From Brachybacterium fresconis (GTDB lineage: Bacteria > Actinomycetota > Actinomycetes > Actinomycetales > Dermabacteraceae): a stretch of 64,000 bases of DNA. Position 1 is the first letter of the stretch; every line of letters starts with the position of its first letter. The translations under genes and the position numbers were made by a program. The notes under the pieces were generated by a model. The model had not been told where the DNA came from, ran no database searches, and saw only the letters and a program-made list of their open reading frames with translations. Where the stretch lies: positions 4,092,001 through 4,156,000 of the forward strand of contig NZ_JAGIOC010000001.1 of NCBI RefSeq assembly GCF_017876515.1, in the 5' to 3' direction. Shown here piece by piece: positions 42,402 through 51,816 of this stretch.

Positions 42402-42980
42402 ATGACTCGAGATCACGTGAGCAGACGGCGGCGGCCCCACCCGGTGGTGGCCGCCGCCGTCTGCGTCGTGCTGCTCCTGGTCGCCGCCGGCGCCGTGCGG
42501 CATTTCGTGGTCCGCCCCTTCCGCGTGCCGTCGGCCTCGATGGAGCCCGCCCTCGTCCCGGGCGATGTGATCCTGGCCGATCGCTCCACGCGCGGGACCG
42601 CGACACGCGGGGACATCGTCGTCTTCGACGGCACCGGGTACTTCGCCCCAACGGCCGAGGACGGGGGGCGGTACTGGGTCAAACGGGTGATCGCCGTCGG
42701 CGGGGACCGGGTGAGCTGCTGCGATCCGGACGGCGCGATCACCATCGACGGCGAAGCTCTCCAGGAGCCCTACCTGGCCCCCGGCACGGCACCCAGTGAG
42801 ATCGAGTTCGATCTGCGCGTGCCCGCCGGGCGCATGTTCGTGCTCGGGGACAACCGCTCGGACTCCACTGATTCGCGGCACCTGCTGGGAGCGCCGGGCG
42901 GCGGGATGATCCCCGTGGAGCGGGTCGTGGGCGACGCCGATCGGATCGTGTGGCCTCTCACGCGCCGTGGTGCGCTCTGA
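42402..42980 (+). CDS. lepB: Type I signal peptidase
   Basis: This 192-residue membrane protease removes signal peptides from Sec/Tat exports. One N-terminal helix (about residues 14-32) is followed by the catalytic Ser46 in VPSASMEP and the general base Lys94 in YWVKRVIAVGGD; the GDNRSDSTDSR box is present. It is the shorter of two adjacent paralogues. ATG 42402 lacks a ribosome site and GTG 42417 is an alternative. It starts 7 bp after rplS. Confidence 0.93.
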   Translation: MTRDHVSRRRRPHPVVAAAVCVVLLLVAAGAVRHFVVRPFRVPSASMEPALVPGDVILADRSTRGTATRGDIVVFDGTGYFAPTAEDGGRYWVKRVIAVGGDRVSCCDPDGAITIDGEALQEPYLAPGTAPSEIEFDLRVPAGRMFVLGDNRSDSTDSRHLLGAPGGGMIPVERVVGDADRIVWPLTRRGAL

Positions 42981-43010
42981 CGCGCAGGTTGGGCGGATAG
43001 TATCGCCGCG

Positions 43011-43784
43011 ATGAACGCGTCCGAAGAACCCCGCCGTGCCGTGTCCGATTCCCAGGACGCCGCACAGGAGGCGGACGCCTCCCGCGGGCATCGGTCCGCG
43101 AAGCGGCCCGGCCGCCGGGCCCGGATGCCGCTGTGGCTGGACACGGCGGTCACCATGGTCGTCGCCCTGCTCATCGCCGTGCTGGTCAAGACCTTCCTGA
43201 TCCAGCCGTTCTACATCCCGTCGGCCTCGATGAACCCCACGCTGCTGGAGAACGACAAGATCCTGGTCTCGAAGCTGACCCCGGGCGTGTTCGATCTGCA
43301 CCGGGGCGACGTCATCGTCTTCGAGGACCCGGACAACTGGATCCCCGGGGATGCGACCGAGAACCCCACCCCCCGGGTGCGGGTGATGATGGTGCTCAGC
43401 CTCGTCGGCCTCGCCCCCGACCCCTCCCAGGACCATCTGGTCAAGCGGCTCATCGGCCTGCCCGGCGATCACGTCGCGTGCGAGGAGCAGGGCGGCCCGC
43501 TGACGGTCAACGGCGTCGAGCTCGACGAGCCCTACACCAACCAGGCCGCCTCCCCCTGCCAGGTCGCCTTCGACGTCACCGTGCCGGAGGACCGGGTGTG
43601 GGTGATGGGCGACAACCGCCACGCCTCCGCGGACTCCGCCTGGCACGAGTCCCAGGGAGAGAACGGCTTCGTCCCCGAGTCGAACATCACCGGCAAGGCC
43701 GAGGTCGTCTTCTGGCCGGTCTCCCGGTGGAGCGGCCTGGGCGATGGCCGCGACAGCTTCGCCGACGTCCCCGCCCAGCCGTGA
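43011..43784 (+). CDS. lepB: Type I signal peptidase, second paralogue
   Basis: The 257-residue enzyme has a basic cytosolic N-terminus, one helix (about residues 44-62), catalytic Ser73 in IPSASMNPTL, Lys145 in HLVKRLIGLPGDHV, and MGDNRHASADSAWH. A TAGTAT at 42998-43003 could give a near-leaderless start 7 nt before ATG 43011. Its stop overlaps rnhB (GTGA). Lep duplication after rplS is common in actinobacteria. Confidence 0.94.
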   Translation: MNASEEPRRAVSDSQDAAQEADASRGHRSAKRPGRRARMPLWLDTAVTMVVALLIAVLVKTFLIQPFYIPSASMNPTLLENDKILVSKLTPGVFDLHRGDVIVFEDPDNWIPGDATENPTPRVRVMMVLSLVGLAPDPSQDHLVKRLIGLPGDHVACEEQGGPLTVNGVELDEPYTNQAASPCQVAFDVTVPEDRVWVMGDNRHASADSAWHESQGENGFVPESNITGKAEVVFWPVSRWSGLGDGRDSFADVPAQP

Positions 43785-44647
43785 CCGTCACCCTGCCCAG
43801 TCTCGACCTCGAGCTCTCCCTGGCCGGCCGCTGCGGCCCGGGCCGACGCCTCGTCGTCGGCCTCGACGAGGTCGGGCGCGGCGCGCTGGCCGGTCCCGTC
43901 GCCATGGGCGCCTGTGCGCTCGAGATCGTCGACGGTCGTGTCCCCGCGCTGCCCGAGGGCGTCCGGGACTCCAAGAAGCTCGCCCCGCGCCGCCGGGAGG
44001 AGCTGGTGGATCCGATCCTGGAGGCGGTCCATGCCGGTGCGGTCGGCTGGGCGAGTCCCGCCGAGATCGACGAGATCGGCATCGTCGGTGCGCTGACCCG
44101 CGCCGGTCTGCGCGCCCTCGAAGGCCTCGGTCTCGAGCCCGATGCGATCCTGCTGGACGGCGACGCCGACGTGCTCTCCGCCGCGCTGGTCCGTCCGGAC
44201 CGGCCGGCGCCGCTGGTCCAGCTGCGGGTCGCGGCCGACCGGGACTGCGCGAGCGTCTCCGCCGCCAGCGTGCTGGCGAAGGTCGCCCGCGACGCGCACA
44301 TGGTCGAGCTCGACGGCCTCGCCCCCGAGTACTGCTGGGCGTCGAACAAGGGATACGGCTCGGCCGCGCATCGGGAGGCCATCGACCGGCTCGGCACCCA
44401 CGAGCAGCACCGCCGCAGCTGGCGACTCGGCTCGCTCCCCGCTGCCCCGGTGGCCCCGCTGACCGCGGTGGGGCCGGCGGACTCCGCGGTCACGAGGGAA
44501 CGGACGTCCTCCGCGGTCCCGCGGGACCCGACGGTCCACCGCGCGCCCGAGACGCCGTCGCCCGCCCCCGTTCCGCCTGCTCCCAGCCCCGCTGGCGTAC
44601 TGTGGAGCGATCAGTGGCCCCTGCAGCATGAGGAGGAGCGTCGGTGA
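43781..44647 (+). CDS. rnhB: Ribonuclease HII
   Basis: RNase HII nicks RNA-DNA hybrids and single ribonucleotides in DNA. The start GTG 43781 overlaps the lepB stop. Catalytic acidic residues sit in GLDEVGRGALAGP, with DSKKL and ASVLAKVARD; GYGSAAHREAI is also conserved. The core ends near residue 215, and about 70 Pro/Ala/Thr-rich residues with no known role follow. The stop overlaps the DUF2469 start (GTGA). Confidence 0.95.
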   Translation: MTVTLPSLDLELSLAGRCGPGRRLVVGLDEVGRGALAGPVAMGACALEIVDGRVPALPEGVRDSKKLAPRRREELVDPILEAVHAGAVGWASPAEIDEIGIVGALTRAGLRALEGLGLEPDAILLDGDADVLSAALVRPDRPAPLVQLRVAADRDCASVSAASVLAKVARDAHMVELDGLAPEYCWASNKGYGSAAHREAIDRLGTHEQHRRSWRLGSLPAAPVAPLTAVGPADSAVTRERTSSAVPRDPTVHRAPETPSPAPVPPAPSPAGVLWSDQWPLQHEEERR

Positions 44648-44946
44648 GCGCGCAGGATCTCGAGAACTACGAGTCCGACCTCGAACTCCAGCTGTTCCGC
44701 GAATACCGCGACGTGGTCAGCCTGTTCACCTACGTGGTCGAGACCGAGCGACGCTTCTACCTCGCCAACCAGGTCGATCTCCAGGTCCGCTCCGGAGGCG
44801 GCGAGGTGTTCTATGAGCTGCGTCTGGCCGACGTGTGGGTCTGGGACATCTACCGCTCCAACCGCTTCGTGCGCTCGGTGCGTGTGGTGACCTTCAAGGA
44901 CGTCAACATCGAAGAGCTCAACAAGCCGGACATCTCCCTGCCCTGA
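44644..44946 (+). CDS. DUF2469 protein
   Basis: A 100-residue soluble acidic protein, MSAQDLENYESDLELQLFRE at its start, then VSLFTYVVETERRFYLAN and VWDIYRSNRFVRSVRV. DUF2469 is conserved across actinobacteria next to rnhB. No biochemical role is established to my knowledge. The overlapping GTGA start shows coupling to rnhB. Confidence 0.92.
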   Translation: MSAQDLENYESDLELQLFREYRDVVSLFTYVVETERRFYLANQVDLQVRSGGGEVFYELRLADVWVWDIYRSNRFVRSVRVVTFKDVNIEELNKPDISLP

Positions 44947-45069
44947 GCGGTGCCATGCCGTGGCCCCGGCGGTGCTCCGACGGGCGCCGTGGCCTCGAGG
45001 CGGACGTCCAGGTAGCAGTCGGCCGGCAGCAGCCGGCACCGGTCCGACCCGTCCTTCCTCCCCAGAGGG

Positions 45070-45110
45070 TGCTCGTCCACAGAACGGGCGACCCAGCTGT
45101 GGCGCGAGCA
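45070..45110. promoter_or_regulatory. Hairpin between DUF2469 and yraN
   Basis: TGCTCG pairs with CGAGCA and CCACAG with CTGTGG, separated by a small internal loop and a 14-nt cap. It lies in a 186-bp gap, just upstream of the yraN open frame, and could be a terminator for the lepB-rnhB unit. Confidence 0.4.
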
Positions 45111-45132
45111 GGATCCGGCCACGCTGGCGGGC

Positions 45133-45648
45133 ATGAACTCCCTCGCCTCCACCCCACGCTCCGCGACCGCCCGACGTCCTCGCTCCCGCTCCGACGGCGC
45201 GGCCCCGCCGCCGGAGGATTCCCATGTGGTCGGCGAGGCGGGTGATCCGCCGACGGCCGGGCCCGCCGCGCCGCCGCGACGACGCCGGGTCCGAGAGATG
45301 TCCACCGCCGACCTGGGACGGGCGGGGGAGGACCTCGCCGCCGAACACCTGGTGGCCTGCGGGTGGCAGATCATCGAGCGCAATCTCCAGCTCTCCCAGG
45401 GCGAGCTCGACATCGTCGCGCTCGCGCACACGACCCTCGTCTTCGTCGAGGTCAAGACCCGCCGCACCTTCGTCACCGGGGTGCCGCAGGCCGCGGTCAC
45501 CACCGCGAAGCTGAGACGCCTGCGACGGCTGGCGGGGGAGTACCTCATGGAGCGGTCCACCCCGCACCGGGACGTCCGCATCGACGTCGTCGCCGTGCAT
45601 GCGCACCTCGACGGGACCTTCTCCCTCGAGCATCTCGAAGCGGTGTGA
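45133..45648 (+). CDS. yraN: YraN/UPF0102 family nuclease-like protein
   Basis: The conserved domain begins at MSTADLGRAGEDLAAEHL and contains the PD-(D/E)XK-like residues GELDIVA and FVEVKTR, so it is a predicted endonuclease fold. The first 55 residues are a disordered Arg/Pro-rich extension; ATG 45298 is an alternative start giving the usual ~116 residues. It precedes comM and dprA, a widely conserved DNA-uptake neighbourhood. Confidence 0.88.
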   Translation: MNSLASTPRSATARRPRSRSDGAAPPPEDSHVVGEAGDPPTAGPAAPPRRRRVREMSTADLGRAGEDLAAEHLVACGWQIIERNLQLSQGELDIVALAHTTLVFVEVKTRRTFVTGVPQAAVTTAKLRRLRRLAGEYLMERSTPHRDVRIDVVAVHAHLDGTFSLEHLEAV

Positions 45649-45650
45649 GG

Positions 45651-47198
45651 ATGGGCCACGCACGCACCCTCTCGGTCAGCCTCTCCGGGCTCGACGGGAC
45701 GCTCGTCGAGGTCGAGGCCGACGTCTCCCCGGGGCTGCCGGCGTTCACCGTCGTCGGGCTGCCGGACTCCTCGACGCTGCAGGCACGGGAGCGGGTGAGG
45801 GCCGCCACCGCCCGCAGCGGCGTCCACCTGGCCGCCCGTCGGATCACCGTGAACATGACGCCGGCCTGGCGGCCCAAACGCGGCTCCGGCTTCGACCTCG
45901 CCATCGCGATGGCCGTCGTGGATGCCCAGGGCGACCTCCTCGTCCACGTCCCCGGCGACACGGTGCTGCTGGGGGAACTGGGGCTGGACGCGCGGGTCCG
46001 TCCGATCCCCGGGGTGCTGCCGGCGCTGCTGGCGGCGCGCAGCCTGGGGATCTCCCGGGCGGTGGTGCCGCAGCAGAACCTGACCGAAGCGCGGCTGGTC
46101 GACGGGCTCGAGGTCGACGGCGCCGAGGACCTCACCGACCTCCTGCACCGCTACGGGGCCGATGTCCCGCCGTCCCCGGTGCGCCAGAGCCTGCAGCTGA
46201 CGGCGCCGCGGTCGGGCGCGCTGGATCAGCCCGGTCCCGCCGCCCCGCCGGACTTCGCGGACGTCCTCGGCCAGGCGCAGGCGCGCCGCGCCGCCGAGGT
46301 CGCGGCCGCCGGCGGGCACCATCTGCTGCTGACCGGGCCGCCCGGGGCCGGCAAGACGATGATCGCCGCCCGCATCCCCGGGATCCTCCCCGAGCTCGAG
46401 ATCGACGACTCCCTGGCCGTCTCGGCGATCCACTCGCTCAGCGGCCGCTTCGACGCCGATGACGGGCTGTACCGCACGCCCCCGTTCGAGAGCCCGCACC
46501 ACACCTCCACGCCGGCGGCGATCGTCGGAGGAGGATCCGGACTGGCGCTGCCCGGAGCGATCTCCCGCGCCCATGCCGGGGTCCTCTTCCTCGACGAGGC
46601 CCCCGAGTTCTCCCCCCGAGTGCTCGAGGCGCTGCGTGAACCGCTCGAGACCGGGGACATCACCCTCCACCGCGCCCGCGCGGTGACCCGCTACCCGGCA
46701 CGCTTCCAGCTGGTCCTGGCGGCCAATCCGTGCCCCTGCGGCCAGGCCTACGGGAAGGGAGCCGGATGCTCCTGCACGGCGATGCAGAAGCGGCGGTACG
46801 CCGCGCGCCTGTCCGGGCCGGTGCTGGACCGCGTCGACATGCGCGTGCAGGTGGGCCCGGTGGACATCCGCCGCACCAGCGCGACGGAGGTCGAGCCCAC
46901 CGCGATCATCGCCCAGCGCGTGGCCGCGGCACGGCGGCGCCAGCGGCAGCGGTTCGAAGGCCTGGCATGGCGCACCAACGCCCAGCTGCCCGGGCCCCGA
47001 CTGCGCCGGGAGTTCTCCCCGCAGCCTGCCGAGCTCCGCCTGCTCGACCACGCCCTCGCCCACGGTCGGCTGACCCTGCGCGGCCATGACCGCGTGCTGC
47101 GTCTGGCCTGGACCCTCGCCGACCTCGACGGGGCGGACCGACCCGACGCCGAGCACATCGGCCTCGCCCTCACCCTGCGCGAAGGAGAACCACGATGA
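45651..47198 (+). CDS. comM: ComM/YifB family AAA+ ATPase
   Basis: ComM is a helicase-like AAA+ ATPase that extends homologous strand invasion during transformation. The 515-residue protein has an N-terminal Lon-like domain, Walker A GPPGAGKT at residues 229-236, Walker B FLDEAPEF, and a zinc-like NPCPCG...CSC cluster. ATG at 45651 is 3 bp after yraN. The stop overlaps dprA (ATGA). Confidence 0.95.
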   Translation: MGHARTLSVSLSGLDGTLVEVEADVSPGLPAFTVVGLPDSSTLQARERVRAATARSGVHLAARRITVNMTPAWRPKRGSGFDLAIAMAVVDAQGDLLVHVPGDTVLLGELGLDARVRPIPGVLPALLAARSLGISRAVVPQQNLTEARLVDGLEVDGAEDLTDLLHRYGADVPPSPVRQSLQLTAPRSGALDQPGPAAPPDFADVLGQAQARRAAEVAAAGGHHLLLTGPPGAGKTMIAARIPGILPELEIDDSLAVSAIHSLSGRFDADDGLYRTPPFESPHHTSTPAAIVGGGSGLALPGAISRAHAGVLFLDEAPEFSPRVLEALREPLETGDITLHRARAVTRYPARFQLVLAANPCPCGQAYGKGAGCSCTAMQKRRYAARLSGPVLDRVDMRVQVGPVDIRRTSATEVEPTAIIAQRVAAARRRQRQRFEGLAWRTNAQLPGPRLRREFSPQPAELRLLDHALAHGRLTLRGHDRVLRLAWTLADLDGADRPDAEHIGLALTLREGEPR

Positions 47199-48409
47199 CC
47201 CCCTCGACATCGGCCCCCGCACCGGCCGACGATGCCGCCGACCGGCTCGCCCGGATCACCTGGTCCCTGATCGCCGAGCCCTCGGATCCCGTCGCCCTGC
47301 TGGCCCGCAGCCTGCTCGGCCCCGTCGAGGCCCTGGCCCTCGCCCGCGAAGCCACCGAGACGGAGCTGACCACACGGCTCGGCGGCGAGCTCCCGGCCGA
47401 CACCGCCGAGCCGGGAGCCCCGCACCAGCGGTCCCGGCGCGCCCTGGCCCGCTGGCGCACCCGGTGGGCCGAGGTCGACCTCGACGCGGTCCTCGAGGAC
47501 GCCGAGCGCCGCCGGATCCGGATCCTCACCCCGGCGGACCCGGAGTGGCCCGCGTCGCTGGGGGACCTGCAGGAGACGAGCCCTCACTGCCTGTGGGTGC
47601 AGGGCCCGGGTCGGCTCGACGAGCTCGTCGCATCTCGCTGCGCCGCGATCGTCGGCTCCCGTGCCTCGACCCCCTACGGGGAGGACGCCGCCACCGGCTT
47701 CGGGGCGGAGCTCGCCGCCGGTGGCGGAACCGTCGTCTCCGGCGGCGCTTACGGGATCGACGCCGCCGCCCATCGCGGGGCGCTCGCCGCACCCGAGGGG
47801 GCGACGATCGCGGTGCTCGCCGGCGGGCTCGACCGCCTCTACCCTCGGGGGAACACCGAGCTGCTCGAACGCATCCGGGACCGCCATCTCGTGCTCAGCG
47901 AGGCGCCGCCGGGGACCGCCCCCACCCGGTGGCGCTTCCTGGCCCGCAATCGCCTGATCGCGGCACTGGGTCAGGCCGTCCTGGTGGTCGAGGCATCCTG
48001 GCGCTCCGGGGCGCTGTCCACCGCGCGCCTCGCGGACCAGCTGTCCCGTCCGGTCGGGGCGGTGCCCGGGCCGATCACCTCGGCCGCGAGCGCCGGATGC
48101 CACCGTGTGATCCGCGAACGGGGCGCCGTGCTGGTCACCGAACCGTCCGAGCTGCTGGACCTGCTCCCCGGCGGGCCCGCCGCCGGGGACGGGAGCTTCG
48201 CGGTCCAGGACGAGCTCGACCTGCTCAGCCCCTCCGATCGGCGAGTCCTGGATGCCGTGCCGCCGCGCTCGAGCCTCTCCCTCTCCCGCATCGCCCGCGA
48301 GATCGGTTTCGAACAGGCCGAGGTCGACGCCGCGCTGGCCCGCCTGTCCCTGCTGGGTCTGGTGGAGACGGTGGCGGATCGCGCCAGACGCGCCCGGACG
48401 AGCAGGTGA
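47195..48409 (+). CDS. dprA: DNA processing protein DprA
   Basis: DprA protects incoming single strands and loads RecA. The 404-residue protein has the Rossmann-like DprA core: AAIVGSRASTPYG, VVSGGAYGIDAAAHRGAL, TIAVLAGGLDRLYPRGN, and FLARNRLIAALGQAVLVVEA. A C-terminal winged-helix (DML1-like) domain ends it. With comM and yraN it forms a transformation-type operon; no uptake pilus gene is in view. Confidence 0.95.
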   Translation: MTPSTSAPAPADDAADRLARITWSLIAEPSDPVALLARSLLGPVEALALAREATETELTTRLGGELPADTAEPGAPHQRSRRALARWRTRWAEVDLDAVLEDAERRRIRILTPADPEWPASLGDLQETSPHCLWVQGPGRLDELVASRCAAIVGSRASTPYGEDAATGFGAELAAGGGTVVSGGAYGIDAAAHRGALAAPEGATIAVLAGGLDRLYPRGNTELLERIRDRHLVLSEAPPGTAPTRWRFLARNRLIAALGQAVLVVEASWRSGALSTARLADQLSRPVGAVPGPITSAASAGCHRVIRERGAVLVTEPSELLDLLPGGPAAGDGSFAVQDELDLLSPSDRRVLDAVPPRSSLSLSRIAREIGFEQAEVDAALARLSLLGLVETVADRARRARTSR

Positions 48410-48446
48410 CGAGGCCCTCGGGGGCGGGATGAGGGATCATGGGTCC

Positions 48447-49475
48447 ATGACAGCCGCGTCGGAGCCATCCGAGGAGGCGGAGAACTCCCGCGAGGCGGTG
48501 GTGTCCGCCTTCGCCGAGCATCTCCGTCTCGAACGGGGACGCTCGGAGCACACCGTGCGTGCGTACGGTCGGGAAGCCGCGAGCCTGCTCGAGCACCTGG
48601 CCGCCGTCGAGCGGATCGAGCTGGTCGAGCTGGACGTGGCCGCGCTGCGCTCCTGGCTGGCGGAGCGTGCGGAGTCCGGGGCGGCGGCCAGCACCCTGGC
48701 CCGCTCGGCCGCGGCAGCGCGCACCTTCACCACCTGGCTCGCCACAACCGGTCGCATCCCGCAGGACGTCGGCGGGCGCCTGAAGGCCCCGCGCCGAGGT
48801 CGTCATCTGCCCACCGTGCTCTCCGGGGACCAGGCCGCGGATCTGCTCGACGGGGTCGCCGACCCGGGGAGCGTTCCGCGCCGCAGGCCGGAGACGGGGG
48901 AGACGGCCGGCCCGGACGAGGATCCGCTGCAGCACGCGATCGCCCTGCGTGACACGGCGGTGCTCGAGCTGCTCTACTCCTCCGGCCTGCGTGTGTCCGA
49001 ACTGGTGGCGCTGGACCGCCACGGCATCGACCCCTCCCAGGGGACCGTCCGGGTGCGCGGCAAGGGGGACAAGGAGCGTGTCGTCCCGGTCGGGATCCCC
49101 GCGCTCGAGGCCGTGCAGCGGTGGGAGCAGGAGGGGCGTCCCGTCCTCGCCGCCCAGACCCGGCCCGCGGCGCGGACCCGCGGTACAGCAGGGGCGGGGA
49201 AGGCCCTGTTCCTGGGCGTGCGCGGCGGCCGACTCGGGGACCGTGCGGTGCGCACGCTGATCGATCGCTCCGCGACCCGGGCCGGCCTCACCAAGCACAT
49301 CACCCCGCACACGCTGAGACACAGTGCGGCCACCCACCTCGTCGAGGGCGGGGCGGATCTGCGCAGCGTCCAGGACTTCCTCGGGCATTCCTCGCTCGCC
49401 ACCACACAGATCTACACGCATGTCAGCGCGGATCGCCTGCGGAAGACCATCGACCAGGCCCACCCCCGCGCCTGA
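48447..49475 (+). CDS. xerC: Tyrosine recombinase XerC
   Basis: XerC/XerD-type recombinases resolve chromosome dimers at dif. The 342-residue protein has an N-terminal SAM-like core-binding domain and the catalytic set Arg182, Lys206, His288, Arg291, His314 and Tyr323 (TPHTLRHSAATH; LGHSSLATTQIYTH). All active-site residues are present, so it should be active. The position after dprA is the normal actinobacterial place for xerC, so I do not read it as a phage integrase. GATCAT at 48435-48440 may be a -10 box 6 nt before ATG 48447. Confidence 0.94.
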   Translation: MTAASEPSEEAENSREAVVSAFAEHLRLERGRSEHTVRAYGREAASLLEHLAAVERIELVELDVAALRSWLAERAESGAAASTLARSAAAARTFTTWLATTGRIPQDVGGRLKAPRRGRHLPTVLSGDQAADLLDGVADPGSVPRRRPETGETAGPDEDPLQHAIALRDTAVLELLYSSGLRVSELVALDRHGIDPSQGTVRVRGKGDKERVVPVGIPALEAVQRWEQEGRPVLAAQTRPAARTRGTAGAGKALFLGVRGGRLGDRAVRTLIDRSATRAGLTKHITPHTLRHSAATHLVEGGADLRSVQDFLGHSSLATTQIYTHVSADRLRKTIDQAHPRA

Positions 49476-49512
49476 CCGACACCGCCGAGGGCCCCAGGAG
49501 CAGGCGGCCCCG

Positions 49513-50361
49513 TCACGCAGCCGGTGCGATCTGAGCGCCCGCCCTGTCCTGCCCAGCTGCGCCCTCCGACCTCGCCGCCGCGGCCACGCCCTCCGCCACG
49601 GCGGCCCCGGCCTCCGCTGCGGCGGCCCCGGCGATCGCCGCCCGGTCCTCCGGGGCGCGGTGCCCCGCCACGGCGCTCCCTGCCGCCGCCCGTCCGTCCG
49701 ACGACCAGGGCAGGAGCACGCTGGGGCCCCACGCCCCGAGCAGCACCTCCGGATCCAGGTATCCCTGGCCCCGGCGCGCGCCCAGATGCAGGCACGATCG
49801 ACTCGAGCAGTGGGAGGCACCGTCGTCGGCGATCTCGCCCAGCACCTCGCCGGCGCGGACTTTCGCGCCCTTCTCGAGCGCCCCGGTGACCGGCTCATAG
49901 GTCGAGATGAGCCCGTCGGCGTGCAGCACCGAGACGACCCCGCGCCCGGCCACGTCCCCGCTGAAGCGCACGGTGCCCGCCTCGACAGCACGCACGGGCG
50001 TTCCGGCGCCGTCCACGGCCACATCGATGCCGCGGTGACCGGGCCCGTAGGGATTCTCCGGGGCATCGAAGGGGTGGACCACCGGATGCGGCCCCGGGAC
50101 CGGCCACTGCCATCGCGGGCCCTCGCCCCGTGCCGGACCGTCAGTCCCTGCCGGGTCCTCGGCACCTGCTGGTCCCTCGGCCGGTGCTGGTCCCTCGGCC
50201 TGTGCTGGTCCGTCGGTCTGTGCCGTTCCCTCGGCCCCTGCTGGGCCCGGGACGGCGAGGGCGAGCAGCAGGCACAGCACGACCAGCATGATGCGCAGCA
50301 CGCGCAGGACCATCGGACGGGGCGGCTGCGAACTGCTCGCGGACAGATGACGAGGAACCAT
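49513..50361 (-). CDS. M23-family peptidase (LytM-like), secreted
   Basis: ATG 50361 with GAGGAGG upstream gives 282 residues. A signal peptide (hydrophobic run then AGA) and an Ala/Glu/Gly/Pro repeat (EGPA units) precede the LytM domain. The zinc motif HRGID supplies His and Asp, but the usual HxH is CLH (in RSCLHLGARRG), so the first His is Cys. An Ala-rich tail follows. Such genes often face rpsB in actinobacteria. Peptidoglycan hydrolysis or a regulatory, inactive role are both possible. Confidence 0.85.
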   Translation of the reverse strand: MVPRHLSASSSQPPRPMVLRVLRIMLVVLCLLLALAVPGPAGAEGTAQTDGPAQAEGPAPAEGPAGAEDPAGTDGPARGEGPRWQWPVPGPHPVVHPFDAPENPYGPGHRGIDVAVDGAGTPVRAVEAGTVRFSGDVAGRGVVSVLHADGLISTYEPVTGALEKGAKVRAGEVLGEIADDGASHCSSRSCLHLGARRGQGYLDPEVLLGAWGPSVLLPWSSDGRAAAGSAVAGHRAPEDRAAIAGAAAAEAGAAVAEGVAAAARSEGAAGQDRAGAQIAPAA

Positions 50362-50732
50362 CCAGGCATCCTCCTCGGCGGCGGTCGCGCTGTCCCGGGC
50401 CCAGCCGTCGCGGTGGACGCAGGGGCGTTGGGGAGGACGGTCGACGCCCCGGCGTGACGAATTCAGCACCGGAGGATGCGGCGACGTCGGATAGACTCTG
50501 TCCAGCATCCGGTCCGTTCGGATGACTTCGCGTGCCCACCAGGGCTCGTCGGCCTTCGGTCCTCGACCGTTTCGCACCTCGGTGCGAGCATCGTCGAGGC
50601 GGCCGGCACCCGGGCACCAGGCCCCGCACCGACCGGTGTCGGGGGAGAACTGAGAGAACAGGTCCTGCGCGATGACCACGGACGCCTCCGGGCGAGTCGT
50701 GTGAGCCCAGGCCCAGAACAGAGGACACCACC
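50362..50732. other. Divergent promoter region and rpsB leader
   Basis: No conserved gene is visible. TAGACT at 50492-50497 is a likely -10 box for rpsB, giving a leader of about 230 nt. Within it an 11-codon frame (ATG 50672 to TGA 50704) could be an upstream peptide, but nothing supports its use. The minus-strand M23 promoter must lie in the left half. Confidence 0.4.
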
Positions 50733-51728
50733 ATGGCAGTCGTCACCATGCGCCAGCTCCTGGAGAGCGGCGTCCACTTCGGACACCAGACCCGTCGCTG
50801 GAACCCGAAGGTCCGTCGCTTCATCTTCACGGAGCGCAACGGCATCTACATCGTCGACCTCATGCAGACCCTGTCGTACATCGACAAGGCCTTCGACTTC
50901 GTCAAGCAGACGGTCGCCCACGGCGGCACCATCCTGTTCGTCGGCACCAAGAAGCAGGCTCAGGAGTCCATCCAGGAGCAGGCCACCCGCGTGGGCATGC
51001 CCTTCGTGAACAACCGCTGGCTGGGCGGCATGCTCACCAACCTGCAGACCGTCTCCGCGCGCGTGAACCGGCTCAAGGAGCTCGAGCAGATCGACTTCGA
51101 GGATGTGGCCGCCTCCGGCCGCACCAAGAAGGAGCTGCTGATGATGCGCCGCGAGAAGGACAAGCTCGAGCGCACCCTGGGCGGTATCCGCGACATGCCC
51201 AAGGCCCCGTCGGCCGTGTGGATCGTGGACACCAACAAGGAGCACCTGGCCGTCGACGAGGCGCAGAAGCTGAGCATCCCGGTCGTCGCGATCCTGGACA
51301 CCAACTGCGACCCCGACGAGATCGCCTACCCGATCCCGGGCAACGATGACGCGATCCGCTCCGTCACGCTGCTGACCCGGGTCGTGGCCGACGCCGTCGC
51401 CGCCGGTCTGCAGGAGCGCCACGCCAAGGCCGCCGGCGGGGAGAAGAACGTCTCCGCCGTCGCCGCCGAGCCGCTGGCCGAGTGGGAGCAGGAGCTGCTG
51501 AAGCAGTCCGAGGTCCAGCAGCAGGACGCGCCGGCCGAGGAATCGGTCGCCGCCGAGACCGCCGAGACCGCCGAGGACACCGAGGCCGCGAAGGCTGCGG
51601 ACGAGTCGTTGACCCCGGCAGCCCCCGAGGCCGCCGAGGTTCCCGGCAGCTCGGCCCCGGCCGATAACGCGCCCGCCGCCGCCGAGGCGCAGGCCGCCGA
51701 GACCGACGAGGCCACCTCCGCCGAGTGA
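50733..51728 (+). CDS. rpsB: 30S ribosomal protein S2
   Basis: S2 joins late in 30S assembly. The 331-residue protein starts [20 protein letters not shown] and contains [21 protein letters not shown] and DTNCDPDEI. About 90 Ala/Glu-rich residues extend the C-terminus, as in other actinobacteria. It is separated from tsf by a strong hairpin. Confidence 0.97.
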   Translation: MAVVTMRQLLESGVHFGHQTRRWNPKVRRFIFTERNGIYIVDLMQTLSYIDKAFDFVKQTVAHGGTILFVGTKKQAQESIQEQATRVGMPFVNNRWLGGMLTNLQTVSARVNRLKELEQIDFEDVAASGRTKKELLMMRREKDKLERTLGGIRDMPKAPSAVWIVDTNKEHLAVDEAQKLSIPVVAILDTNCDPDEIAYPIPGNDDAIRSVTLLTRVVADAVAAGLQERHAKAAGGEKNVSAVAAEPLAEWEQELLKQSEVQQQDAPAEESVAAETAETAEDTEAAKAADESLTPAAPEAAEVPGSSAPADNAPAAAEAQAAETDEATSAE

Positions 51729-51734
51729 GCGTCC

Positions 51735-51767
51735 GGAACCGGGGAGGCCACGCGCCTCCCCGGTTCC
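51735..51767 (+). terminator. 14-bp stem hairpin between rpsB and tsf
   Basis: GGAACCGGGGAGGC (51735-51748) pairs perfectly with GCCTCCCCGGTTCC (51754-51767) over a 5-nt loop. No T-tract follows. It could attenuate tsf transcription to lower EF-Ts relative to S2. Confidence 0.75.
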
Positions 51768-51816
51768 CGGCACGGCCCGCCCGACACGACACTTCACGTC
51801 CCCGAGGGAGACATTT

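Noticed and set aside
48447..49475. xerC as an integrase of an integrated element
   Set aside because: It has the normal xerC neighbourhood after dprA and no att repeats or phage genes were found.
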